This document shows, one piece after another, positions 15,217-23,153 of a stretch of 51,840 nt of DNA. The notes under the pieces are model-generated. The model was given only the letters and a program-made list of their open reading frames with translations, was not told the DNA's origin and made no database searches. A program made the translations under genes and the position numbers. The stretch spans positions 1 through 51,840 of the IMG/VR virus record IMGVR_UViG_3300038361_000101. One strand, 5' to 3'. Position 1 is the stretch's first letter; each line of letters starts with the position of its first letter. This stretch comes from a virus.

Positions 15217-16827
15217 ATGAAAGATGAAAAAATAAATCCAATATGCACACAAGTAAGCAAAATCAAATTTGACAACAACATAAACGTAGCTCCAATATTA
15301 TGGTACACAAATATTTTATTGGACACTGGGAAACCCGATTTAATTGCCATTCTAATACTATCCGATATTTGGTACTGGTACAAACTATCTGTAATAACTG
15401 ATGAAAATACAAGAAAAGTTATAGGCTACAAACAAAAATTCAAAGCAGACAAACTCCAAAGGAGTTATTCTTACTACGAAACCACTTATGGTCTATCGAG
15501 ATCACAGGCTAAAAGGGCATTTGATAGGCTTATATCCAATGAATTGATAACCAGAGAATTCAGGAATATAACAGTTGGAGATAGAACACTATCAAGTGTG
15601 ATGTATGCAGAACCTATCCCAGAAAATGTAGTAAAAGTCTCATTCTTAAAGGAAATAGATGGGGGTTACTCTAAAGTAAAGGGGGGGTCACAAATTTGTG
15701 AGGGGGGGTTATCAAATTTGTCAAGCACCCCTAGCAAATTTGTCAAGCATACAGAGACTACTTCAGAGACTTCTACAGTTGACTTTTCTAAAGAAAAGTA
15801 CACCCGTTCCAAAGAACGGGGTAATAACCCTGCCAAACATCTTGGTCAAGGGAATAATGAAACGAAACAATCAATACCCCTTGACTCCCCGAAGGTGAAG
15901 AAACGTTTCTTGATTAAAAAGAAAGTTGAACCCGCCGCCGAAGAAACTGCTGCCGAAATAAAACGGGAGAAATTCAAAAATATAAAAGAATCGTTGAATA
16001 TGAAATCTCCCAAGAAAAAAAGAAAACCCTGTTACCCCGCACAACATAAGATGCCTTATTTAGCACTTTGGAACAATGCCGAAGTGCGAAAACATCTTAG
16101 AAATGATACAAAAGTATATTGGGATACGTCAAGAATCATTGGTAAGTTAATCAATGGGACATTTTTCACAGAGAAACATGAAGGCTGCGAACATCTTATT
16201 GGAAAAAAAATAACATTGAAAGATTTTGAAAGAGCCATTGGTAATTTTGAATTAGTAATACATTCACCAGATCATGAACCGGCTTCACGATCTGTCAAAG
16301 CAGCATGGGGTAATTATTCATTCCCTGAATATATTTACAATGAACGTGGTAATGGCACAAAAAGTTTATTCGCAAAATATTTTACCAATCCCCCTAGGAA
16401 ATTGGAAAAGGTTGCAGAAGAGAAGTTAACGCCTGGTCAGAAAGAAGCATTATCAACTTTGGTAAAAGAATATGAAAGTGCATTTGGCGTTAGTCTGAAT
16501 AACAATGGTGATATGAAATACGCCATTCGATGTGTTCAACATACCGTTCCTGATTTCTTTAAATCCATCAAACCTAGAATCAAACCAAAATCCTATCTAG
16601 AAAAACAAAGAAGTCCTGTCAGTAAAACTCGCACATGGATTGAAATGCTTGCTGATTTATACAAAGGTATGGAGAACCCACACCCTGGAATACTAAATTC
16701 AGATAACACAAGGAAAAAAGCTTACATGTATTTTGGGAAAACCTATTATCTGAAAGGTTTTTCTGAAATGCTAGAAAACGCTCGTATTACCAATGATAAA
16801 CTTTTAGCACACATGGGGTACACCTAG
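15217..16827 (+). CDS. Probable replication initiator or helicase loader
   Basis: 536 residues. The N-terminal ~130 residues look like a winged-helix domain (TTYGLSRSQAKRAFDRLISN followed by a wing), as in DnaD-like and O-type replication proteins. A Ser/Thr/Lys-rich linker of ~150 residues contains iteron-like DNA repeats at the nucleotide level, then a ~240-residue C-terminal helical domain follows. The gene immediately precedes the DnaB-like helicase, as lambda O or phage DnaD/helicase-loader genes do. The weak ribosome binding site (AAAGAGAG) and the two G7 runs are noteworthy. The exact family was not recognised; the role is inferred from domain style and position. Confidence 0.55.
   Translation: MKDEKINPICTQVSKIKFDNNINVAPILWYTNILLDTGKPDLIAILILSDIWYWYKLSVITDENTRKVIGYKQKFKADKLQRSYSYYETTYGLSRSQAKRAFDRLISNELITREFRNITVGDRTLSSVMYAEPIPENVVKVSFLKEIDGGYSKVKGGSQICEGGLSNLSSTPSKFVKHTETTSETSTVDFSKEKYTRSKERGNNPAKHLGQGNNETKQSIPLDSPKVKKRFLIKKKVEPAAEETAAEIKREKFKNIKESLNMKSPKKKRKPCYPAQHKMPYLALWNNAEVRKHLRNDTKVYWDTSRIIGKLINGTFFTEKHEGCEHLIGKKITLKDFERAIGNFELVIHSPDHEPASRSVKAAWGNYSFPEYIYNERGNGTKSLFAKYFTNPPRKLEKVAEEKLTPGQKEALSTLVKEYESAFGVSLNNNGDMKYAIRCVQHTVPDFFKSIKPRIKPKSYLEKQRSPVSKTRTWIEMLADLYKGMENPHPGILNSDNTRKKAYMYFGKTYYLKGFSEMLENARITNDKLLAHMGYT
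15688..15820 (+). other. Candidate replication origin: iterons and paired hairpins
   Basis: CAAATTTGT occurs at 15691-15699, 15713-15721 and 15735-15743, exactly 22 bp apart. The first is within a 14-bp palindrome (TCACAAATTTGTGA, 15688-15701) and the other two share CAAATTTGTCAAGCA. About 40 bp further on are two 18-nt hairpins 3 nt apart: 15782-15799 (7 bp, loop TAAA) and 15803-15820 (7 bp, loop CAAA). Iterons inside an initiator gene next to the helicase gene recall the lambda origin inside O. Two G7 runs flank the first iteron. Confidence 0.45.
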
Positions 16828-16917
16828 CACCTGGATAGCTACTCTCGTAGAAGTTAGACCGGCAGAAATCGATTTTAATAGCAGAGAATAGACCTACTTT
16901 TGACTTGAGGGGTAAAC

Positions 16918-18432
16918 ATGACGCAGATGAAGTTGAAGAAACGTAGGATAGATTCCTACACAGAGAAAAGAATACTAACAGGAATGATTGTCTCAACAGA
17001 ATTTATGTCGATATTAAATCCAGTCATTCAAATAAATTACTTCCAATCTAATTACGGTAGAACAGTAGCCAAGTGGTGTGTAGAATTTTATGAACAGTAT
17101 GAACAAGCCCCATTCGATCACATTCAAGACATCTTTGATCAACGATCCTCTGAGTTGAATGAAGAGGCTGATTTAGTAAAAGCCCTTCTATCTGACATAT
17201 CAGAAAAATATGAGAACAATGCAGGATTGAATGTTCCTTACATGATTGACAAAGCATTTGAGTTTTTTAAGAAAAGAGAACTTGAATTAACAGTTGGGAA
17301 TATGCAGATTCTACTAGGAAAGAATGATCTAGAAGGAGCAGAAAGACAGGTATTTGAATTCAGTAAGATAGCAGCAGTCACTTCTGATTGGAGTAGTCCT
17401 TTTGATCCTGAAAATATAAAAGAAGTATTCAAAGAGGAAAATAGACTGTTCAAAATGGCTGGTGATTTAGGCAGGTACATGGGTGGGTGGGACAGAGGTT
17501 GGTTAATAGCAATAGCAGCACCCTTCAAACGGGGAAAAACTTTCAGTCTGCAAGAGATAGCAGTTGAGGCAATGTTTAAAAAGTTGAAAGTTGTTTTTAT
17601 CTCATTGGAAATGCATAAGAAAGATATGTTTGAAAGATTATACAAGAGATTGGTTAGTGCTTCTAACCCTGATGGGGGTATAGATGTATTTCCCTGTTTT
17701 GATTGTTCTCTCAATCAAACTGATGAATGTGATAGGGAAGAAAGGCCAGTACAAGATGCATTATTAGATGAGGAAGAACGCAAACCAGAATACAGTCCAG
17801 ATTTAGAGTACATACCTTGTACTCATTGTAAGAATGATCCAAAATTGAATGGTTTTTACATAGAAGAAACTTGGTGGGAGAGTATAGAAAGACCACCATG
17901 GAGAGAACCTGATGTTGCAAAACATATAGCTTCCCTTGAAAAAATTTATAGAAAATACTTCCAATTTAAACGATATGCAAGGTACTCTGCCAATTTGAGT
18001 GACGTTCTTCACGATATTGAGGTACTGGAAAAGACTGAAGGTTTCATTCCTGATATGATTGTAATTGATTACGCTGACATCTTGAAACCAGAAGATGGAG
18101 AATCAGAAGGAATCGGTCAATTGGATGCAACTTGGAAAACGCTATCTAAATTAGCAGGGGAGAGACATGCCATAGTGGTCACAGCATCACAGGTAAATAG
18201 GGGTGGATTGAATAAAAAGAATGTTGAATCAAGTGATCTTGCAATGTGGATAGGTAAATTAGGTCATGTAGATGCCATGTTCACACTGAATCAAACGAAT
18301 GATGAGAAGAAAAATGGTGTAATGAAAGTAGGAACTATGGTTAAACGATTTGAAGATTACAGTACAGAGGATACGTGTACCATTCTTCAAAATTTAAAAT
18401 ATGGTCAATTCTGTTTAGACAGTCATTTCTAG
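16918..18432 (+). CDS. DnaB-like replicative helicase
   Basis: 504 residues. An N-terminal helical domain is followed by a RecA-like ATPase: the P-loop reads APFKRGKT at about 201-208, then VVFISLEMHKKDMFERLYKR (the DnaB H1a-type segment), MIVIDYADIL as Walker B near 385, and VVTASQVNRGG as motif H3/H4. An insertion between about 250 and 320 carries CFDCSLNQTDEC and CTHC, a likely zinc site not found in bacterial DnaB. It unwinds DNA 5'-3' at the fork with the primase at 4096. GAGGGG precedes the ATG. Confidence 0.88.
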   Translation: MTQMKLKKRRIDSYTEKRILTGMIVSTEFMSILNPVIQINYFQSNYGRTVAKWCVEFYEQYEQAPFDHIQDIFDQRSSELNEEADLVKALLSDISEKYENNAGLNVPYMIDKAFEFFKKRELELTVGNMQILLGKNDLEGAERQVFEFSKIAAVTSDWSSPFDPENIKEVFKEENRLFKMAGDLGRYMGGWDRGWLIAIAAPFKRGKTFSLQEIAVEAMFKKLKVVFISLEMHKKDMFERLYKRLVSASNPDGGIDVFPCFDCSLNQTDECDREERPVQDALLDEEERKPEYSPDLEYIPCTHCKNDPKLNGFYIEETWWESIERPPWREPDVAKHIASLEKIYRKYFQFKRYARYSANLSDVLHDIEVLEKTEGFIPDMIVIDYADILKPEDGESEGIGQLDATWKTLSKLAGERHAIVVTASQVNRGGLNKKNVESSDLAMWIGKLGHVDAMFTLNQTNDEKKNGVMKVGTMVKRFEDYSTEDTCTILQNLKYGQFCLDSHF

Positions 18433-18445
18433 ATTGGAGGAGAAA

Positions 18446-19114
18446 ATGAAACTGTATTCAATATTTACCAGCATTAATGGAGAAGTAGGAGCATGTCAAG
18501 GTATGTTTACCACTTTTATACGGTTTGCAGGGTGCATGAAAACCCCTTGTAAATGGTGTGACACTACCTATGCACTTGATCCTGATTCTGGTAAAGAGGT
18601 AACACCTGAACAAGTAACAAATCAAGTGGAATTAACTAATAAGGGTTGGCCACATGTTACTATTACAGGTGGGGAACCACTGATGCAGAAAAAGGAATTT
18701 GAATTTTTAGTAAGATTACTTTGGGAAAAGGATCACATAATTTCTGTAGAAACTAATGGTGCATACAATATTTTTGATACTACTGTAGCTCCTATGGTTA
18801 AACATTGGGTTGTAGACTATAAGACTCCTTCATCTGGTATCTCTCATATGATGAAAGATGCTATGTTCCCATTGTTAGAAGAGAGTGATTGGATAAAATT
18901 TGTTATATCAGATCGTCAAGATTATAATTTCTCTAAAGAAAAAATTCATTCTTTCATAGAAGATGGTTGTCAAGCTAACATAGCTTTTTCACCAATGAGT
19001 GATGGGAAAGTATCTCCTAGTCAATTGATGCGATGGCTTATCCAAGATAAACTATATCATGTTATCCTCAATCTTCAACTTCACAAACTCGGGAAGTTGG
19101 ACGAACCTAATTAA
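18446..19114 (+). CDS. queE: 7-carboxy-7-deazaguanine synthase (QueE), radical SAM
   Basis: 222 residues from the ATG at 18446; an in-frame TTG at 18434 exists but lies within the GGAGGAG ribosome binding site. The family start (IFTSINGEVGACQGMFTTFI), the cluster cysteines in GCMKTPCKWCDT and TGGEPL identify QueE, which rearranges 6-carboxytetrahydropterin to CDG. The cysteine spacing is C-x4-C-x2-C, one residue longer than the classical C-x3-C-x2-C; QueE is known to tolerate variation here. It is the first gene of the deazaguanine cluster and lies 13 bp after the helicase. Confidence 0.9.
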   Translation: MKLYSIFTSINGEVGACQGMFTTFIRFAGCMKTPCKWCDTTYALDPDSGKEVTPEQVTNQVELTNKGWPHVTITGGEPLMQKKEFEFLVRLLWEKDHIISVETNGAYNIFDTTVAPMVKHWVVDYKTPSSGISHMMKDAMFPLLEESDWIKFVISDRQDYNFSKEKIHSFIEDGCQANIAFSPMSDGKVSPSQLMRWLIQDKLYHVILNLQLHKLGKLDEPN

Positions 19115-19117
19115 AAA

Positions 19118-19182
19118 AATCGTGATGAAAATACGTTTTAAGCAAGATTTTTCTTGCTTTTTTAATTTCAATGTATTATATT
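19118..19182 (+). promoter_or_regulatory. Promoter with upstream CGTGATGAAA box, plus terminator-like hairpin
   Basis: TTGCTT at 19154-19159, 17-bp spacer, TATATT at 19177-19182. AATCGTGATGAAA at 19118-19130 lies 33 bp upstream of the -35, as in the promoter at 32679-32743. AAGCAAG 19140-19146 pairs with CTTGCTT 19153-19159 and is followed by a T-run, so the same DNA can act as a rho-independent terminator for QueE transcripts. Confidence 0.55.
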
Positions 19183-19238
19183 GAAAAACAATAATTCATG
19201 GGGTTTTTAAATTAAAACACATTACAAAGGAGAAAGAG

Positions 19239-19943
19239 ATGAAAGCACTAAAGGATGTAGATTACAATGGGTTGAAACAAGCGTGTAAAAGTCTTAATGA
19301 AGCAAAGATTTTGGAAGAGGACATTAAATTTATAGGGGTTAAAAAAGAAAAACTTCTTGAAACTTTTAATGCCGCAATTGAGACTATTATAGAAACCACT
19401 CCTGAAGATGTTCAAGAGTCAATTCCTGATTTCGTAATTGATTTTTATAATGATCTAATTTCTGATGAAGTAACAGAAGAGCCTGAAGAAGATAAACTTA
19501 CAGATGAAACTCAACCTGTGCCTGAAGATGAAGTACAAGCTGAAGAAACTGTAGTAGAGCAAACTGAGCCTGAGCCTGAAGTTAAAAAGAAGAGAAAAGG
19601 TAAAGATTATGATGCACCGGAACCCATGAAAAAGAAATTGGGACAAGCGGGTGTCAAAATTGGTACTAAGAGATGGATTTCTTTTGAAGAGTATTCAAGT
19701 TCGCTCAGAACCGATGGGCCTGAAACACCTACCAATTACCTTGACCTTATTTTTCTTGATGGGGCTACCCTGCAAGAGGCTGTTGATCTTTTTAAAGCAT
19801 TCTTGGAAGAGAATAACATGAACCATAAAGGGTACAGATCAGTTGGATTGATTAACGATCACATTAAAGCTAGGGCAGAACGGTCTGGTTTTATCTTTTC
19901 AAAAGATGGTGACACTTTCACTCTTGTTGGAGCAATCGAATGA
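19239..19943 (+). CDS. Acidic two-domain protein of unknown function
   Basis: 234 residues. A helical N-terminal ~85 residues, an acidic Glu/Pro/Val-rich linker (about 86-125, with EPEVKKKRKGK at its end), and a C-terminal globular part that ends with a possible winged segment (NHKGYRSVGLINDHIKARAE). Good AAAGGAG. Overlaps FolE by 4 bases. Not recognised; its position between QueE and FolE does not by itself imply a role in base modification. Confidence 0.6.
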   Translation: MKALKDVDYNGLKQACKSLNEAKILEEDIKFIGVKKEKLLETFNAAIETIIETTPEDVQESIPDFVIDFYNDLISDEVTEEPEEDKLTDETQPVPEDEVQAEETVVEQTEPEPEVKKKRKGKDYDAPEPMKKKLGQAGVKIGTKRWISFEEYSSSLRTDGPETPTNYLDLIFLDGATLQEAVDLFKAFLEENNMNHKGYRSVGLINDHIKARAERSGFIFSKDGDTFTLVGAIE

Positions 19944-20521
19944 ACCAAGAATTAGCAGAGAAACATATCTATTCTCTGTTAACTGAAGGCTTGGGGTTGG
20001 ATTTATCTGACCCCAACCTTACAGATACTCCAAAGAGAATAGCCAAGATGTATTGTAAAGAGTTCTTTTCAACCATTGGAGAGAATTTCACAGATTTTAA
20101 ATCATTTCCTAACGATAGCAACTATGATCAAATAATAATGTTTGATCATATCCATTTTACCTCAGTATGTTCACATCATTTCTTACCGTTCACTGGCTTG
20201 GGTTGGGTGCTTTATATACCTGGAAAGAAACTAATAGGTGCGTCTAAAGCAGCCAGATTGTTGACACACTACTCAAAACGTCCACAATTGCAAGAGAAAT
20301 TAGCTCATCAAGTAGCTAGACATTTTATGAATGCTGTTCAACCTCAAGGAGTTATGGTGTTGTTACAAGCTGTACACGGCTGCATGAAGTGCAGGGGGGT
20401 TGAACAATATGCTGGTGCTGGTATGGGAACAAGCATTGTTAAGGGTTGCTTTCTTGACAATTCTGTTAAAAGTGAAGCCTTGGAAATGATCAAAATCTCA
20501 ATAAGATTAAAGGAAAAATGA
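19940..20521 (+). CDS. folE: GTP cyclohydrolase I
   Basis: 193 residues, normal for FolE. Motifs: TDTPKRIAKMYCKEF near 28-42, SVCSHHFLPFTG with the zinc cysteine and catalytic histidines at about 76-87, GASKAARLL, and CMKCRGVEQ with the second zinc cysteine. It converts GTP to 7,8-dihydroneopterin triphosphate, the first step to preQ0. Phage deazaguanine clusters typically carry it. ATGA overlap with the preceding gene. Confidence 0.93.
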   Translation: MNQELAEKHIYSLLTEGLGLDLSDPNLTDTPKRIAKMYCKEFFSTIGENFTDFKSFPNDSNYDQIIMFDHIHFTSVCSHHFLPFTGLGWVLYIPGKKLIGASKAARLLTHYSKRPQLQEKLAHQVARHFMNAVQPQGVMVLLQAVHGCMKCRGVEQYAGAGMGTSIVKGCFLDNSVKSEALEMIKISIRLKEK

Positions 20522-20529
20522 CAATTTAG

Positions 20530-20559
20530 TTGACTTCCCAAAAAGAAAGATAATACAAT
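20530..20559 (+). promoter_or_regulatory. Sigma70-like promoter of structured RNA copy 4
   Basis: TTGACT at 20530-20535, 18-bp spacer, TACAAT at 20554-20559. The region is nearly identical to the promoter at 24510-24539 (two differences in 31 bases), indicating duplication of the whole cassette. Confidence 0.65.
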
Positions 20560-20565
20560 GCAAAT

Positions 20566-20676
20566 GCTGAAGATGATTAAACCAAAAAGGTTATACGAAA
20601 ACCCCAAGAATTCCTACATCGTGAGGTGTAGGAGAGCCTTTAATCAGCTCCAGCAATTCTTGGGGTTTCTTTTTGG
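20566..20676 (+). ncRNA. Five-copy pseudoknotted three-way-junction RNA, copy 4
   Basis: P1: perfect 14 bp, AAACCCCAAGAATT 20599-20612 with 20655-20668. P2: CCTACATC 20613-20620 with GGTGTAGG 20625-20632 around GTGA. P3: GAGC 20634-20637 with GCTC 20647-20650. Leader TGATTAAA 20574-20581 is the exact complement of TTTAATCA 20639-20646 in the P3 loop. P1 has an entirely different sequence from copies 1, 2 and 5, yet pairs fully. The tail CTTTTTGGAGG merges into the HNH ribosome binding site. Confidence 0.74.
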
Positions 20677-20685
20677 AGGTAGACA

Positions 20686-21219
20686 ATGAAAAAATTAACA
20701 CAGGAAAGATTGAAAGAGGTGCTACATTATAATCCTGATACAGGAATTTTTACATGGAAAGTAATGGTTGGGAAAAGAGCAAAGGTTGGTACTATACCAG
20801 GATATCATCATTGTGGTTACATTTATATGGGAGTAGACAATCATGGGTATCCTGCTCATCATTTAGCTTTTCTTTACATGGAAGGTTACTTACCAGAACA
20901 TGATATTGACCACATTAATAGAATTAGAGATGATAATCGTTGGGACAATTTACGACATGTATCAAGATCGTGCAATTTACGAAATACATCTGTAAGAAGT
21001 ACCAATAAATCGGGTGTTACAGGTGTGGGTTGGGATAAAGGAAAAAAGAAATGGGGAAGTTGTATCGGAGTTAATTGTAAAGTAAAACATCTTGGTGGTT
21101 TTGATAACTTAAAAGAAGCAGTACAAGCACGTTGGGAAGCTGAAGTTAAATATGATTATCCAAATTGTAATAGTACCTCTAGTGCATTTCAGTTTTTACA
21201 AAAGGAGTCAAATTGTTAA
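20686..21219 (+). CDS. HNH endonuclease with AP2-type domain
   Basis: 177 residues, a close paralogue of the genes at 11133 and 24666. HNH core IDHINRIRDDNRWDNLRHVS at about 85-104, then an AP2-like SGVTGVGWDKGKKKWGS. It is inserted between folE and the first radical SAM gene without disrupting either. Its 3' end contains AAAAGGAG, which serves the TTG start of the next gene at 21213. Confidence 0.9.
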   Translation: MKKLTQERLKEVLHYNPDTGIFTWKVMVGKRAKVGTIPGYHHCGYIYMGVDNHGYPAHHLAFLYMEGYLPEHDIDHINRIRDDNRWDNLRHVSRSCNLRNTSVRSTNKSGVTGVGWDKGKKKWGSCIGVNCKVKHLGGFDNLKEAVQARWEAEVKYDYPNCNSTSSAFQFLQKESNC

Positions 21220-22196
21220 ACGAACTTGTCAAATGTGAGATATTGTGGACTAGAAAATGTCCCTTGAAGTGTAGTTTTTGCAACATGCCTAACGACACTA
21301 AGAGATGTTCTACCAAGAAAATGATTCAAGGCTTAACTAATTTAAAAAATCTAGGGTGTAAGTTCGCCGCTATTTATGGTGCATCCCCACTTTATGATTT
21401 TAAAGGTCTACCAGAATATGTAAAAGCTGCTGAAGATATGGGAATTCTCACCACCATTATTGTTGACGGTATTGGTGGTGAGAAGGACAAAGAAAAGATT
21501 AAACAATTATATGATGCAGGGTTGCGTTCTCTGACAGTGAGCCAAGACTTTGTACCCTATGACAAATCATCAAAAAGAAAATCACAAGCAGGATTAAAAT
21601 TACTCGATTGGTTTTATAAACTTCCAGACATCAGAGATATAGAAATTGTTACCACAGTAACCAATCAAAATTATAAGGAAATAGAATCCACTATCTATGA
21701 TTTCTTAGAGAAGTACTGGCCAAAGTTGTGGTTTTCCTTTGATTTTCTCCATCTAGATAGAGGTAATCCTGGTAGTAAATGCAAAGGTATGAGCAAAGAA
21801 TTACTTCTCACAGATTCACAGGTTAATTCTTTTGCCTATAATCTGATTGATCAAATGCAAATTGAAAGTAGGATACATCAATCAAAAGATTTCCTGATTA
21901 AGTGCGTAAATGATCCCAAGTTTGTTACTGAGTTTAGATGGAAATGTGCTCCTAATGATGTATTTCCGAGTTTTCTAACCATTGACGCTGACGGCACGGT
22001 TTTACCGTGTGATGATTTTCATACTGACCGTCACTGGAAAATATGGAACTTCGGTGAAAAAGAGTTTGCAGAATTTAAAGAATTCTATTCCAAAGAAATT
22101 GAAACTAAATGTAAGGGGTGTTGCTGGAGCACTCACCATGATGCAGCACTAATTAAAAGAGGCAAGAAAGGGTTTAATTCATATGTACACAAATAA
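21213..22196 (+). CDS. Radical SAM protein 1 of deazaguanine cluster
   Basis: 327 residues, starting at TTG 21213 inside the end of the HNH gene (AAGGAG at 21202-21207 fixes the start). CPLKCSFC at 16-23 is the C-x3-C-x2-C 4Fe-4S motif of radical SAM enzymes. The C-terminus has LPCDDF and KCKGCCW, a SPASM/twitch-like extra cysteine set that usually binds one more cluster. The substrate is unknown. It overlaps the second radical SAM gene and sits between FolE and Gat-QueC, so a role in modifying the 7-deazaguanine base is inferred; a peptide or other small molecule substrate cannot be excluded. Confidence 0.8.
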   Translation: MLNELVKCEILWTRKCPLKCSFCNMPNDTKRCSTKKMIQGLTNLKNLGCKFAAIYGASPLYDFKGLPEYVKAAEDMGILTTIIVDGIGGEKDKEKIKQLYDAGLRSLTVSQDFVPYDKSSKRKSQAGLKLLDWFYKLPDIRDIEIVTTVTNQNYKEIESTIYDFLEKYWPKLWFSFDFLHLDRGNPGSKCKGMSKELLLTDSQVNSFAYNLIDQMQIESRIHQSKDFLIKCVNDPKFVTEFRWKCAPNDVFPSFLTIDADGTVLPCDDFHTDRHWKIWNFGEKEFAEFKEFYSKEIETKCKGCCWSTHHDAALIKRGKKGFNSYVHK

Positions 22197-23145
22197 AAAG
22201 TTCTCATTTGTTACGTTGTTCATCACTCGGGAGTGCAATTTGAGATGTAGCTACTGTAATCTCCCAAATAATAACATGAACACCATGTCAGGTGAAGGAT
22301 GGATTAAAGTAATAGATAGTCTATTGCCATATACGGAATTTTTTTCTTTGATAGGAGGAGAACCAACACTCCATCCCGACTTTCCTATGGTAATAGATTA
22401 TCTCAATACAGTTGGTGCTAATTACACGACAGTAACAAACGGTACAGCTCCCCATGATTACTACAAACATCTAATTGAAGATATTGGAATAAAATCTCTT
22501 GGTGTTTCAATGGATGAATTATACTCTGATGATAGTAATAAAAAACCAGAGACTATAAAAAGTGTATTAGGAAAAAATTTAATACGCTTCATAAGAAATG
22601 AAACCATTTATGATGGGGAGCTTATTATAAGTTCTATCATAAAAGATACTATGTCTTGTGGTGCGATATTAGACTTTGCAGCTATCCATGAATGCAAAGT
22701 AGCACTCTCTTTACTGCAATCTAGTACAGATCCTAATCAACTTAATTCTAATAATCCTAAGAATGAACCTTTCAATGAAAAGGACATCATTGATGTTTTA
22801 AAGTGGTTGGTACATTCCAAACCAGAGGAGGTCCTTGACCCACAAGAATATTACCTTGCCATGTTGTATAGAATTATGTTAAAGAAAGGTAAGTGGCATT
22901 GTAGTAAAGGTTTAACTCCTGCTGTAAATTGTAATGGTGATCTTTGGGGATGTTTTGATTTTATGGGTGATGTTAATCCTGTAATAGGTAGACCGAGAAT
23001 TAATTTACTTAACGAAGATTTTGAGCCAGAGAAACATTTTGAGGCAGTGATGTACTCTTGTGTATATTGCCCGGGATGTCTGTGGAATTGTCCATTCGTT
23101 AGCGAATTGATAGCAGATGGAATCGTTGAAATGAAATTTTCATAG
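22183..23145 (+). CDS. Radical SAM protein 2 of deazaguanine cluster
   Basis: 320 residues. CNLRCSYC at 18-25 is the radical SAM cluster motif, and LIGGEPTLHPDF near 57-68 is the SAM-binding GGE motif. The C-terminal region (CSKG, CNGDLWGCFD and CVYCPGCLWNC) is rich in cysteine in a SPASM-like arrangement for auxiliary clusters. It differs substantially from radical SAM protein 1, so the two probably do distinct steps. A 14-base overlap with the upstream gene implies coupled translation. Confidence 0.82.
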   Translation: MYTNKKFSFVTLFITRECNLRCSYCNLPNNNMNTMSGEGWIKVIDSLLPYTEFFSLIGGEPTLHPDFPMVIDYLNTVGANYTTVTNGTAPHDYYKHLIEDIGIKSLGVSMDELYSDDSNKKPETIKSVLGKNLIRFIRNETIYDGELIISSIIKDTMSCGAILDFAAIHECKVALSLLQSSTDPNQLNSNNPKNEPFNEKDIIDVLKWLVHSKPEEVLDPQEYYLAMLYRIMLKKGKWHCSKGLTPAVNCNGDLWGCFDFMGDVNPVIGRPRINLLNEDFEPEKHFEAVMYSCVYCPGCLWNCPFVSELIADGIVEMKFS

Positions 23146-23153
23146 GAGATATT

